Shown one piece after another: positions 28,046 through 36,523 of a stretch of 57,075 nt of DNA. Under the pieces are notes generated by a model that saw only the letters and a program-made list of their open reading frames with translations, had not been told where the DNA came from and did no database searches. The position numbers were made by a program, and so were the translations under genes. The DNA comes from Rhodoferax sp. OV413 (GTDB taxonomy: Bacteria > Pseudomonadota > Gammaproteobacteria > Burkholderiales > Burkholderiaceae_C): contig NZ_CAMCVG010000003.1 of NCBI RefSeq assembly GCF_945881795.1, forward strand, positions 1 to 57,075, read 5' to 3'. The number at the start of each line of letters is the position of its first letter. The stretch's first letter is position 1.

Positions 28046-29071
28046 CCGTTGGGCGAGCGGCAGATTGAGCAACAGGTTTTGCGGCTTGAGTTTCAAGCGT
28101 TGATGGGCGTCCACTGCCATGGCCAAATACACCGGCTTGCCGCGGACTTCGGCGAGCATGTCGGTGGGCTCCACAAACTCTAGCTTGAACAGGCACAGCA
28201 GACGCTCCATACGATCGGTGTCCACCTCTTTGCCTTGGTAGAGGTCGTTCAACACGCCGCTGGCCTGTGCGTCCAGACCCACATGCCACACCCAGTGGTC
28301 GTCGTTGATTTCGCGCTCGGTTTGAATGCGCACCTGCACGCCCAGAAAGTGCTGCACCCATTTGGCCATGACCTCGCACAGTGCGTTCAATGCAGGCTGA
28401 CCGCGGTTCAGGCTAACCACCCAGTCAAAACTCTCGCTGCGGGGCCAATAGGCGTCTTGGTTGTCCTCATTGAGTACATCCAGGTCCACGCTGCGCAGCT
28501 TGATGCCGCCTTGCTTGAGCAGCTCGCCAATCGAGCCAAAGCCGCTTTGCGTGGCATGGCGCTCGACGGTTTCGTCGTCAGCCGCCATGACCGAGCCGTC
28601 CTCGAGCACGGTCACTTTCTGGGTGCGCATCAGCATCTCCGCTGCACGGACTTGCATGGAGGTGGGCGCTTCGCCCAACACATGGCGCAGCATGATGTGC
28701 GTGATGTTCTGCACGAGCAGCGGCGGCACGTCCACGCCCCCGCCTTGGAACAGGGCGAGGTAGCTGGCCTCCAACGTCGGCAGCATGGTGATGCGCTGGC
28801 GAAAGCGCAGCCACACGGCGTAGTTGTCAACGGCGTCCTTGTCCTGCAGCTGTGACAGCTCGTGCGCCGGCACCTCACGGCGCGGCTGCTCTACCAGGCT
28901 GTCGTGCAAAGCTACTTCGGCGGCACAGGAAGTGGCGATGGGGGCCAATTCCGGGCGCTCCAAAAGAAAGCGCAAAAAGTCGTCGGTCACCACCAGGTGG
29001 CCGGCGTCGTTGCGGGTCAGCAAGGTGTAGCCACAGGTGGGCCAAAAGGTTTGTGTCATCTTCAGTCGCAT
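28040..29071 (-). CDS. DUF6352 family protein
   Basis: This 343-aa soluble protein has no signal peptide and starts MRLKMTQTFWPTCGYTLLTR. The sequence fits DUF6352, which I recall beside formate dehydrogenase genes in Burkholderiales; the function is unknown. It contains no obvious cofactor motif. It lies 37 nt downstream of mobA on the same strand and ends tail-to-tail inside the last codon of fdsA. A role in FDH assembly or in measuring enzyme level is a guess from position only. An ATG at 29059 is an equally possible start. Confidence 0.65.
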   Translation of the reverse strand: MRLKMTQTFWPTCGYTLLTRNDAGHLVVTDDFLRFLLERPELAPIATSCAAEVALHDSLVEQPRREVPAHELSQLQDKDAVDNYAVWLRFRQRITMLPTLEASYLALFQGGGVDVPPLLVQNITHIMLRHVLGEAPTSMQVRAAEMLMRTQKVTVLEDGSVMAADDETVERHATQSGFGSIGELLKQGGIKLRSVDLDVLNEDNQDAYWPRSESFDWVVSLNRGQPALNALCEVMAKWVQHFLGVQVRIQTEREINDDHWVWHVGLDAQASGVLNDLYQGKEVDTDRMERLLCLFKLEFVEPTDMLAEVRGKPVYLAMAVDAHQRLKLKPQNLLLNLPLAQRS

Positions 29072-29108
29072 GGGTGGGTCGCCCGACAAGTGCCGACGCT
29101 GTGGCTTG

Positions 29109-29747
29109 TCAAACGGGCTGGGATTCGAGGGCCTGCAGCTCTTGCAAGGTGTTGACGTTGGCAAAGGCGAAGGTGTCGTCCTGGGCGGTATCAAAAGGCA
29201 CCATCACGGTCGAGTGTTGGCTGGTCCAGGCGTCAATCTTGCGGCCACCGCCATTGGTGAAACGCACCAGGCTCTCCATCAGGCCGACCTTTAAAAGGCA
29301 AAACACCGGCTGGCTGCGCAGCTCAGTGGTTCCGTCCGGGTTGATTTCAGGCGCCGCCGCCATCGCCATGTCGGCGTCTTCGCGCAACAAGGCTTGTGCC
29401 AGGCGCCCGGCCAGGTCCAGCGGCAACCGTGGTGTGTCGCATGGAACGGTCAGCAGATAAGGTGTTTCGCAACGCTCCAAGCCCACCAAAAAACCGGATA
29501 AGGGCCCGGCAAAGTCGGTCGAGGCGTCGGGCCAAACCGATGCGCCGAAGGACTCATAGGCAGACAGGTTGCGGTTTGCGTTGACCATCACCGTGCCGAC
29601 CTGGGGGCCCAGGCGCATCAATGCGTGCAATGCGAGCGGCATGCCGTTGAAGTTTTGCAGACCTTTGTCTACACCGCCCATGCGGCTTCCGCGTCCGCCG
29701 GCCAGGATCAGGCCGGTGATGTCTTGTGGGTCAATGGCTTCGGTCAT
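29109..29747 (-). CDS. mobA: Molybdenum cofactor guanylyltransferase
   Basis: MobA adds GMP to molybdopterin to make the MGD form needed by both formate dehydrogenases in this window. The 212-aa chain has the nucleotide-binding motif [19 protein letters not shown] at residues 11-29, then [18 protein letters not shown] and VPCDTPRLP, which match the family. The C-terminus is somewhat variable but full length. It lies between the Cys-less molybdopterin-like gene (184 nt) and DUF6352 (37 nt), all on the minus strand. I see nothing definite in the 184-nt gap upstream. Confidence 0.93.
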   Translation of the reverse strand: MTEAIDPQDITGLILAGGRGSRMGGVDKGLQNFNGMPLALHALMRLGPQVGTVMVNANRNLSAYESFGASVWPDASTDFAGPLSGFLVGLERCETPYLLTVPCDTPRLPLDLAGRLAQALLREDADMAMAAAPEINPDGTTELRSQPVFCLLKVGLMESLVRFTNGGGRKIDAWTSQHSTVMVPFDTAQDDTFAFANVNTLQELQALESQPV

Positions 29748-29931
29748 GGCAATGGCTTTGAAAACAGAGAGTCAACACGGCTTGGAAATTCGGGCAGTTG
29801 CAGCCAAGTATGGCACGGGCCATGGGCTTCGAAACACGCCTCCAACTTGCCCTCAAGACGCTGGCGGCCGCCTAGCCGCTTCCGAACCTACAACTGCCGT
29901 TCTGTCACAAGCGTCGTCAAAGCGATGGTTT

Positions 29932-30456
29932 TCAAGGCAAAACGACCTCAAGGCTTTGCAGCCAGCGCACATGACGGGGCCCGGAGCGGGTGTCTTGCAG
30001 TGATCGCAATGCGGGAAAACCATCTTTTTCCAGCAAGTCATCACTGCCCTCACGCAGCACAACAATCACGCCGTCACCCAGATGGCTGTTAAACAGTTCA
30101 CCCCAAGAAAAGCTGGCCTTGTAACCGTCCTGGGCCGTAGCGATGACCATGGCCCGACGAATCGCACGCCGATCTGGTTTCAGGCCAGCCTGATCGAGCA
30201 GTTGGCGCAGGGGCACGCCCTGGTAGCGGATCGAGAGGGTGACGTCCTTGCCGTCTTGTACCACGGTCCGGTTTTCTGCAAAGTCCTTGCGGGGCAAAGC
30301 AGATAGATCGTGCCGCGTCAACGACAAGACCGTGTGGACCTCGCCCGTGACCTGTAGCAACACCGCGGGTGCGGTTTGGGCGCAGGTGAGCTGGCAGCCC
30401 AGAGCGGCAAGGCCGAGTAGCAGCGACTTAAGGCTTACCAAAACCAAAGCGCTCAA
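29932..30456 (-). CDS. Small periplasmic oxidoreductase-molybdopterin-domain-like protein without Cys ligand
   Basis: After a signal peptide (VLVSLKSLLLGLAALGCQLTC is too long to be cytoplasmic; cleavage probably after CAQ), about 145 residues resemble the small SUOX-type molybdopterin fold: TGEVHTVLSLTRHDLSALP, YQGVPLRQLLDQAGL, and DGYKASFSWGELF. True sulfite-oxidase-fold enzymes bind Mo through a Cys. The mature part here has no Cys at all, so it may not hold a metal cofactor in the usual way. The start is uncertain: TTG at 30456 or 30441 overlaps the preceding gene, and an upstream in-frame extension is Arg-rich. It is the last gene of the tup cluster. Confidence 0.6.
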   Translation of the reverse strand: MSALVLVSLKSLLLGLAALGCQLTCAQTAPAVLLQVTGEVHTVLSLTRHDLSALPRKDFAENRTVVQDGKDVTLSIRYQGVPLRQLLDQAGLKPDRRAIRRAMVIATAQDGYKASFSWGELFNSHLGDGVIVVLREGSDDLLEKDGFPALRSLQDTRSGPRHVRWLQSLEVVLP

Positions 30457-31279
30457 AAACCGTCTGCGCCGGCGGTGACAAGAGGTAGTCGGCGAACTTC
30501 TGCGCCGCTCCATCTGCACCACTGCGGACCGTCAGCCCATAGGCAGCGCCGACCTGAAGCTCCGGCGGAATCTGAACAACTTTGAGGCTGGGAACTTCAC
30601 GCTGTGAGGCCACTGCGTTGGTGCAGTAAGTCAAAAACACATCTGCCTGGCGCTGGTCCATGACCCAGGCATAAGTGCCTCGTCCAGCTGGCGGTTTGGG
30701 CGAGTCGGCGCCGCCCGTGAGTTTGAGCGCTTTGGCATCGAGTAGCGCGAATGCGCCTGGCTTGACGATCTCTGCTTTGCGAAAAAGCGCCCAGGCGTAA
30801 TCGCCCGAGGGGTCGGCCACGGGTGTGGAGGTCCCAAGCCGGATATCAGGTCTCAAAAGCGTCTCCAGCAAGCCGCCGGGCTGGACTGACACCTCAGCTT
30901 GGGTGAGCAAACACAAGGCATTGCGCACAAAGACCACTGGCTTTTTCCAGTCGGCGTTCTTCGCCAAACGCTCAGGATGGTTGGTATCTGCTGAGGCAAA
31001 CACCTGGGCGGGAGCGCCCTGCTCAATGCGTTCCCGAAGCAGGCCGGATGCGCCGAAGGTCAGGTTGATTTTGGTCCCGCCCTGGGTTTGGCTTTGGGCG
31101 GCGATCTCGGTCATCACCTCGCGCAAACTGCCGGCTGCGAAAACCTCCAGCGCGCCGGATCCGGTCTGTGCGTAAGCACTGCTCATGCAGCAGCCGGCGA
31201 CCAGAACCCGGAGCACCTGTTTGTAGACATCGCCTGAGCGCCTGGCACTGTGCTTCGCCGTGTGGTTGACGTGGGCCAT
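30428..31279 (-). CDS. ModA-like periplasmic molybdate/oxyanion-binding protein
   Basis: This 283-aa solute-binding protein has a signal peptide ending in SSAYAQ (about residue 38). Family motifs include VFAAGSLREVMTEIA near the N-terminus, FGASGLLRERIEQGAPAQVF and FASADTNHP, typical of ModA-type binding of MoO4/WO4 through Ser and backbone contacts. No modB or modC is present. It starts 4 nt after tupA, so it belongs to the tungstate operon and may feed TupBC or act as a spare receptor. The Gly-Thr-Tyr segment AGRGTYAWVMDQRQADVFLT matches the second lobe. The specific anion is not decidable. Confidence 0.8.
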   Translation of the reverse strand: MAHVNHTAKHSARRSGDVYKQVLRVLVAGCCMSSAYAQTGSGALEVFAAGSLREVMTEIAAQSQTQGGTKINLTFGASGLLRERIEQGAPAQVFASADTNHPERLAKNADWKKPVVFVRNALCLLTQAEVSVQPGGLLETLLRPDIRLGTSTPVADPSGDYAWALFRKAEIVKPGAFALLDAKALKLTGGADSPKPPAGRGTYAWVMDQRQADVFLTYCTNAVASQREVPSLKVVQIPPELQVGAAYGLTVRSGADGAAQKFADYLLSPPAQTVFERFGFGKP

Positions 31280-31283
31280 CGGG

Positions 31284-32117
31284 TTACTTGCCAGCGTTCG
31301 GGAAAAACAGCTGCTCTCCGCCGATTTTGTAGCCGGCGATTACGGCCTGTCCGGGGGCAGAGATGATCCAGTCGACAAATTTCTGTGCATCGGCGACCTT
31401 CACATGGCCATGTTTAGCTGGGTTGACGCCCATCACGCCGTATTGGTTGAACAGTCGCTTGTCACCTTCGACCAAGATGGTCAGGTCGGCCCGGTTCTTG
31501 AAGTTGAGCCAGGTGCCACGGTCGGCCAGCACATACGCGCCGCTGCTGGCGGCAATGTTCAGCGCCGGGCCCATGCCGCAACCGCATTCCTTGTAGCCGC
31601 TGCCTTTCTTGTCGGCCAATGCGGCTGTATTCCAGTGGCGCAACTCGGCGGCGTGGGTGCCGCTCTTGTCACCGCGGGAGACAAAGTTGCCATTGCCGGC
31701 AGACAGTTTTTTGAAGGCCTCCACGATGTCGTTGCCTTTGAGCTTCAAGGGGTCTGCCGCCGGGCCGATCAGCACAAAGTCGTTGTACATGACGGGCAGG
31801 CGTTTGATGCCAAAGCCATCGGCCACAAATTTGTCCTCGGCTTCCTGGTCGTGCACAAACACCACATCGGCATCACCGCGGCGCGCCATGTCCAGCGCCT
31901 GTCCGGTACCCAGCGCCACGACCTTCACATCGACGCCCGAGGCCGCCTTAAACGCCGGCAGCAGATGAGCAAACAGCCCGGATTGCTCGGTGGAGGTGGT
32001 CGACGCCATCACAATCGACTGCGCGAAAGAGGTCATGCTTGCTATCGAAATAGAAGCAACGAGCGCATACCGGATAAGGGAAAAAGGCTTAAAAGTCACA
32101 AAATTCAAACGGTTCAT
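31284..32117 (-). CDS. tupA: Tungstate ABC transporter, substrate-binding protein
   Basis: TupA captures tungstate in the periplasm. After a signal peptide (cleaved near SFAQS, about residue 33), the mature 245-aa protein begins with the TupA hallmark MASTTSTEQSGLF. VVALGTGQALDMARRGDADVV follows, then FVSRGDKSGTHAAEL, with the Ser/Thr/Arg ligands typical of TupA rather than ModA. It overlaps tupC by 4 nt (ATGA). Order tupB-tupC-tupA is unusual compared with tupABC. The signal-peptide region contains a degenerate match to the 26-nt repeat. Tungsten uptake fits the presence of two Cys-type formate dehydrogenases. Confidence 0.93.
   Translation of the reverse strand: MNRLNFVTFKPFSLIRYALVASISIASMTSFAQSIVMASTTSTEQSGLFAHLLPAFKAASGVDVKVVALGTGQALDMARRGDADVVFVHDQEAEDKFVADGFGIKRLPVMYNDFVLIGPAADPLKLKGNDIVEAFKKLSAGNGNFVSRGDKSGTHAAELRHWNTAALADKKGSGYKECGCGMGPALNIAASSGAYVLADRGTWLNFKNRADLTILVEGDKRLFNQYGVMGVNPAKHGHVKVADAQKFVDWIISAPGQAVIAGYKIGGEQLFFPNAGK
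32041..32066 (+). repeat. Possible degenerate 26-nt repeat, copy H (inside tupA)
   Basis: This has GCTAT, AGCA in place of AGCT, and GCGC at exactly the spacing of the other copies. It is antisense to codons 18-26 of the tupA signal peptide. Chance similarity is possible. Confidence 0.3.
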
Positions 32118-32827
32118 ATAAGTTCTCCTTGGACAAAAAAGTGGGCAGCTGGGGACACAGCCTGCAGCCGTTGGGCATCGAAAAATTCTTTCACCGGCAA
32201 GTCAGCCTCCACCCTGCCTTGCTCCAGATAAACCACCCGTCGGGCGAGGCGCTTGACCTGCCCGAGGTTGTGGCTTGCAAAAATCAGGGTCATGGGCCGC
32301 GCACCAGTCCCCGTGGAAAAGTCGGCCATGAGCTGTTCCACCTCGCGTTTGGCGTGGGGGTCCAGACTGGCGGTAGGTTCATCCAGAAACAGCACGTCAG
32401 GGCTCTGCGCCCAGGCGCGGGCCATGGCAAGGCGCTGCTGCTGCCCGCCCGAGAGTTGCCGGGCATTGCGTTGGGCCAGATCGGCCAGTTCCACGCGCAC
32501 CAGCGCTTCCTGGGCCTTGACGCAGGCCCGGGCCCAAGGCACGCCTCGCAGCCACAAACCTAAAGCGACATTGCGCAAGACGGATGCGCGCATCAGGTAG
32601 GGGCGCTGGAACAGCATGGCCTGACGAGCCCTGAGGTCGGTGCGCAGGGTGCCGGCACTGACGCGCAAAAGACCGTGCAGCAGGCGCAGCAGGGTGCTTT
32701 TGCCCGAGCCGTTGGACCCCACCAGCGCGACCGACTCACCCGGCTCGATGGAGAGATTGATGTCCTTCAGGGCCTTGAGGGCGCCAAAGTTCACCTGAGC
32801 CTGGTGCAACTCAAAGAGGGGACTCAC
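32114..32827 (-). CDS. tupC: Tungstate ABC transporter, ATP-binding protein
   Basis: This 237-aa ABC ATPase has Walker A GSNGSGKST, Q-loop near LFQRPYLMR, signature LSGGQQQRLAMARA, Walker B VLFLDEPTASLD and H-loop FASHNLGQV. It drives import with TupB. It overlaps tupB and tupA by 4 nt each (ATGA), a tightly coupled operon. It has no C-terminal regulatory TOBE domain, unlike ModC. Confidence 0.92.
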   Translation of the reverse strand: MSPLFELHQAQVNFGALKALKDINLSIEPGESVALVGSNGSGKSTLLRLLHGLLRVSAGTLRTDLRARQAMLFQRPYLMRASVLRNVALGLWLRGVPWARACVKAQEALVRVELADLAQRNARQLSGGQQQRLAMARAWAQSPDVLFLDEPTASLDPHAKREVEQLMADFSTGTGARPMTLIFASHNLGQVKRLARRVVYLEQGRVEADLPVKEFFDAQRLQAVSPAAHFFVQGELI

Positions 32828-33564
32828 AGCGCCCCCTGCAGCGGCAATTGAATGCCCACATTTCCGTCGGCCCGCTCACGCCAGCGTTTGAGCAGGGACA
32901 CAACCGCATTGAGCAGCAGCACCACGCCCAGCAAAATCAGTCCCAGTGCCAGGGCTAACGGCAAGTCGCCCTTGCTGGTCTCCAGTGCGATAGCGGTGGT
33001 CATGACTCGGGTGAATCCGTCGATATTGCCGCCCACCACCATGACCGCGCCGACCTCGGAAATCGCCCGCCCGAAGGAGGCAATCAAGACGGTCAGCAGC
33101 GCATACCGCTCATCCCAGGCCAGCAAGAGACTGCGAAAGAGGGGGCTGGCGCCCAGAGAGCGCAACTGTTCGCCGTTGGAGCGCTCAGCGTCTTCGACGG
33201 CCTGGCGGGTCAGCGCGGTCACCACCGGCAGCACCAGCAAGGCCTGGGCCAGAACCATGGCCTTGAAGCTGAACAACCAGCCCAGGTGACCCAAAGGGCC
33301 CGTGCGCGACAGCAGCAGGTACACCACCAAGCCGACCACCACCGAGGGCACCGCCAAAAGCGTGTTCAGCACGGTGAGTACGGCATCACGTCCGGCAAAA
33401 CGCGCCACACCCAGCCAGGCGCCCAACACCAGACCCAGCCCGCACGCCAGAGCGCAGGCCGTGGCGCTGACGGAGAGCGAGCGCCCCACAATGCTGAGCA
33501 AGGCGGGTTCCAGGGAGGTGATGAGTTGCAGCGCGGTGTGGACGCTGTCGGTGAATGTCTGCAT
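32824..33564 (-). CDS. tupB: Tungstate ABC transporter, permease
   Basis: This 246-aa permease has about five to six hydrophobic segments and the binding-protein-dependent transport signature GRAISEVGAVMVVGGNI (EAA loop, with SEVG as in TupB). ATG 33564 (MQTFTDSVHTAL) is chosen because a predicted ModE-type operator (33584-33613) overlaps the alternative start at 33594. No strong Shine-Dalgarno is visible for either. It is the first gene of tupBCA and is divergent from the ModE-type regulator. Confidence 0.9.
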   Translation of the reverse strand: MQTFTDSVHTALQLITSLEPALLSIVGRSLSVSATACALACGLGLVLGAWLGVARFAGRDAVLTVLNTLLAVPSVVVGLVVYLLLSRTGPLGHLGWLFSFKAMVLAQALLVLPVVTALTRQAVEDAERSNGEQLRSLGASPLFRSLLLAWDERYALLTVLIASFGRAISEVGAVMVVGGNIDGFTRVMTTAIALETSKGDLPLALALGLILLGVVLLLNAVVSLLKRWRERADGNVGIQLPLQGAL

Positions 33565-33583
33565 GGCAAAAACTATGTCGGGT

Positions 33584-33613
33584 ATCGTATGCATCCGAAT
33601 AATCACCTGCGAT
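33584..33613. promoter_or_regulatory. Predicted ModE-type operator between tupB and the regulator gene
   Basis: An ATCG ... CGAT pair frames a 30-nt segment. This matches the outer ends and the overall width of ModE boxes (ATCG-TATATA half-sites in opposite orientation, total about 28-30 nt). The inner TATATA parts are degenerate (TATGCA on the left). It sits 10 nt before the regulator GTG and 20 nt before tupB, a suitable position for repression of both. Confidence 0.5.
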
Positions 33614-33623
33614 ATGAACCCCT

Positions 33624-34724
33624 GTGCATAGGCCCCAGCTTCACTACACCTTTGACCGGGAACTCCCCGGCCACACAGGTCGGATCCGCAATTCCTTGAT
33701 CGATTTGCTGTACGCGGTGCAAACATCGGGCTCCATCTCGGGCGCGTCACGGACCCTGGATCTCTCTTACCGGCATGTCTGGGGCGAGCTCAAACGCTGG
33801 GAAAACGAGCTTGGCAATGAGCTGCTCGTCTGGGAGAAAGGCCAGTCTGCGCGCTTGAGCGAATTCGGCAACAAGCTCCTGTGGGCCGAGCGTCAGGTGC
33901 AGGCCAGGCTGTCCCCCCAGATTGAGACATTGCAAGCTGATCTGGCGCGCGCGTTTGCCCTTGCCTTCGATGACCAGGTGCACGTGCTCACGCTGATGGC
34001 CAGCCATGACGATGCCCTGTCCGCACTGCGCCAATTCGCCGCCGCAGAGCACGCGCTGCAACTCGACATCCGGTTTACCGGCAGTGTGGATGCCATCCGG
34101 GCGCTGAACGAGGGGCGCTGTGTGATGGCGGGTTTTCATACCTTGAGCCAACCCGTGACCGGCTCCATCGCCCAAACCACGTACAAACCCCTGCTCAAAC
34201 CCGGCCTGCACAAAATCATTGGCTTTGCCAAGCGGACCCAGGGTCTGATGGTGCCCCAGGGGAATCCGCTCGGGTTCACCAGCCTTGCCGATGTGGTGCG
34301 CAAGCGTGCTGTCTATGTGAACCGGGCCCTGGGCACGGGCACCCGTGTTCTGCTCGATGATTTGCTGGCCGAGGAAGGTCTGCTGCCACACGACCTGGTG
34401 GGCTACGACCAGGCCGAGCCCTCGCATTTGGCGGTGGCGCACGCGGTGGCCAGCGGTCAGGCCATGACCGGCATGGGTATTGAAGCGGCGGCGCGCGCGC
34501 GCGGGCTGGATTTTGTTCCGCTCGTTGTGGAGGACTACCACCTGGTGTGCCTGAAATCTGCTTTGAACGAGCCCGCAGTGCAGGCGCTTTGTGCGGTGCT
34601 TCAAAGCACGCTCTGGCATGAAGAGCTACGCAAGCTGCCGGGCTACCAACTCGACACCACGCCGGTCAGTGGCCAGGTTTTGTCGCTGCGGCAAACACTG
34701 CCCTGGTGGCAATTTCGCACCTGA
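33624..34724 (+). CDS. ModE-type HTH regulator fused to a periplasmic-binding-protein-like domain
   Basis: The 366-aa protein has an N-terminal ModE-like winged helix (RIRNSLIDLLYAVQTSGSIS then LSYRHVWGELKRWENELGNE, about residues 20-65), which in ModE binds operator DNA. In place of the molybdate-binding Di-Mop domain, residues about 110-340 form a PBP-type domain with LMASHDDALSALRQF, AGFHTLSQPVTG, RTQGLMVPQGNPLGF and RALGTGTRVLLDDLLAEEG. Such PBP-type fusions sense cofactor or oxyanion status; here the ligand is likely tungstate or a Mo/W-cofactor intermediate. GTG start. It is divergent from tupBCA, which it probably controls. Confidence 0.85.
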   Translation: MHRPQLHYTFDRELPGHTGRIRNSLIDLLYAVQTSGSISGASRTLDLSYRHVWGELKRWENELGNELLVWEKGQSARLSEFGNKLLWAERQVQARLSPQIETLQADLARAFALAFDDQVHVLTLMASHDDALSALRQFAAAEHALQLDIRFTGSVDAIRALNEGRCVMAGFHTLSQPVTGSIAQTTYKPLLKPGLHKIIGFAKRTQGLMVPQGNPLGFTSLADVVRKRAVYVNRALGTGTRVLLDDLLAEEGLLPHDLVGYDQAEPSHLAVAHAVASGQAMTGMGIEAAARARGLDFVPLVVEDYHLVCLKSALNEPAVQALCAVLQSTLWHEELRKLPGYQLDTTPVSGQVLSLRQTLPWWQFRT

Positions 34725-34833
34725 AAAACCAATTCGCACAGGAGCGAAAGGGGGACAAAATGCCGACTCCCCCGAACGAGGGTGAGCCCCGCGCTAGACT
34801 TGCCACCCTCTCTCCCTATGTAAAAGCATTCTT

Positions 34834-35925
34834 ATGGCCCTGACCGAACAAGCCCTCCACGCTGCCCTGCAAACCGTGATTGACCCCAACACGGGTAAAG
34901 ACTTCGTCAGCACCAAAGCCCTGAGAAACCTGCAGATCAACGGCAGCGAGGTGTCGTTTGACGTGGTACTGGGCTACCCCGCCAAGAGCCAAATTGCGGG
35001 CTTCCGCAAGGACTTGATAGCCGCCGCCAAAAGTGTCGAAGGGGTGAGCAATGTGTCTGCCAACATCAGCATGAACATCGTGGCTCACGCTGCGCAGCGC
35101 GGCGTGGCTTTGCTTCCGCAGGTCAAAAATATCATTGCTGTGGCCTCAGGCAAGGGCGGCGTGGGAAAAAGCACCACCGCTGTCAATCTGGCCCTGGCCT
35201 TGGCGGCCGAGGGTGCAAGCGTAGGTCTGCTGGACGCCGACATTTACGGCCCCAGTCAGCCCATGATGATGGGCATTGAGGGGCGGCCCGAGAGTAGCGA
35301 CGGCCAAACCATGGACCCGATGGAGAACTATGGCGTGCAGGTCATGTCCATCGGTTTCCTGGTAGACCAGGACGAAGCCATGATCTGGCGCGGCCCGATG
35401 GCCACCCAGGCGCTGGAGCAGCTGCTGCGCCAAACCAATTGGAAAGCACTGGATTATTTGATCGTCGACATGCCGCCCGGCACCGGCGACATCCAGCTCA
35501 CGCTCAGCCAGCGCGTGCCGATGACCGGCGCGGTCATCGTCACCACGCCGCAGGACATTGCCCTGCTCGATGCCAAAAAAGGCATCAAGATGTTTGAGAA
35601 AGTGGGCGTTCCCATCCTCGGTCTGGTGGAAAACATGGCCGTTCACATTTGTACCAACTGCGGCCACATTGAACACATCTTCGGCGCAGACGGCGGCAAG
35701 AAAATGGCCGCTCAATATGGCATGGATTACCTCGGCTCTTTACCCCTCAACATGCAGATCCGCCTGCAGGCCGACAGCGGCAAGCCCACTGTGGTGTCCG
35801 ACCCGGACGGCGAAGTGGCCGGCATCTACAAGGCGGTAGCCCGCCAGGTGGCGGTGAAGATTGCGGCCAAGGCCAAGGATTTCTCGAGCAAGTTCCCGAG
35901 CATCAAGATCTCTAAAGATACCTAA
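34834..35925 (+). CDS. apbC: Fe-S cluster carrier ATPase, Mrp/ApbC/NBP35 type
   Basis: The 363-aa protein has an N-terminal MIP18/DUF59 domain (about 1-90) and a deviant P-loop ATPase: SGKGGVGKSTTAVNLALAL, LLDADIYGPSQP, VDMPPGTGDIQLTL. A C-terminal CTNCGH pair (C-x2-C) binds a bridging 4Fe-4S cluster between two subunits. It delivers clusters to apo-proteins. It lies 7 nt before DUF3305 at the head of the accessory gene group of the second formate dehydrogenase. That group encodes a protein with many ferredoxin motifs. The fit is functional but not unique, because apbC is a housekeeping gene. Confidence 0.92.
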   Translation: MALTEQALHAALQTVIDPNTGKDFVSTKALRNLQINGSEVSFDVVLGYPAKSQIAGFRKDLIAAAKSVEGVSNVSANISMNIVAHAAQRGVALLPQVKNIIAVASGKGGVGKSTTAVNLALALAAEGASVGLLDADIYGPSQPMMMGIEGRPESSDGQTMDPMENYGVQVMSIGFLVDQDEAMIWRGPMATQALEQLLRQTNWKALDYLIVDMPPGTGDIQLTLSQRVPMTGAVIVTTPQDIALLDAKKGIKMFEKVGVPILGLVENMAVHICTNCGHIEHIFGADGGKKMAAQYGMDYLGSLPLNMQIRLQADSGKPTVVSDPDGEVAGIYKAVARQVAVKIAAKAKDFSSKFPSIKISKDT

Positions 35926-35932
35926 TCCCCGT

Positions 35933-36523
35933 ATGACGCAACGCCCAAGTTTGCAAGTCGCAGTGGTCATGCGCCGTGAGCGCGTGCCCGGCGACATGAG
36001 CCGCTGGCAGCCGTGGCGCTGGGTGCTCCACGACGTCACAGGCCACGACGTGCTGCCGCATGCGGAGCACTTCGGCAGCGTGCCGCGCTGCATGCGCCAA
36101 ACCGACGACGAGCAAATGTGGCTGCACCCGGGTTTCACGGTGGAGCTCTTTAAAGACGACGCCGAGGGCTACGAGCTGAATGCCTCGTCACCCGCACCGT
36201 GCTGGTTTGTGCTGTGGCGCATGGAAGAAGAGCCTGGCATCAGCTCTGAGCGGATGGCCGTGCCGACTATGGTGAGCCTGAGTTACCACGACGCCGGCCG
36301 CTGGCTGGACGCCCAGGAAAATGTGGACCAGGTACCTGCCCCCGCCGAGGTGGTGGCTTGGATGAAGGCGTTCATTGACGAACACTTGGTCGTCGAAGCC
36401 AAGCGCCGTCGTCGCCCTGAGAGCTTCAGAACTTTGCAGGACCGCTTCGGCAACCCAGCCTCGGTAAGCACTGAAAAAAATCGTGGCGGCGGCCAGCACA
36501 ACGGAGGCGGCGATGGCCAATGA
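35933..36523 (+). CDS. DUF3305 domain-containing protein
   Basis: This 196-aa soluble protein is found with DUF3306 and membrane formate dehydrogenases in Proteobacteria. Family-like segments are VVMRRERVPGDMSRWQPWRW and WFVLWRMEEE. The C-terminal 20 residues (GGGQHNGGGDGQ) are low complexity and overlap the next gene by 11 nt. The function is unknown; a role in FDH assembly is inferred from conserved neighbourhood. The start at 35933 is 5 nt after the apbC stop codon. Confidence 0.8.
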   Translation: MTQRPSLQVAVVMRRERVPGDMSRWQPWRWVLHDVTGHDVLPHAEHFGSVPRCMRQTDDEQMWLHPGFTVELFKDDAEGYELNASSPAPCWFVLWRMEEEPGISSERMAVPTMVSLSYHDAGRWLDAQENVDQVPAPAEVVAWMKAFIDEHLVVEAKRRRRPESFRTLQDRFGNPASVSTEKNRGGGQHNGGGDGQ

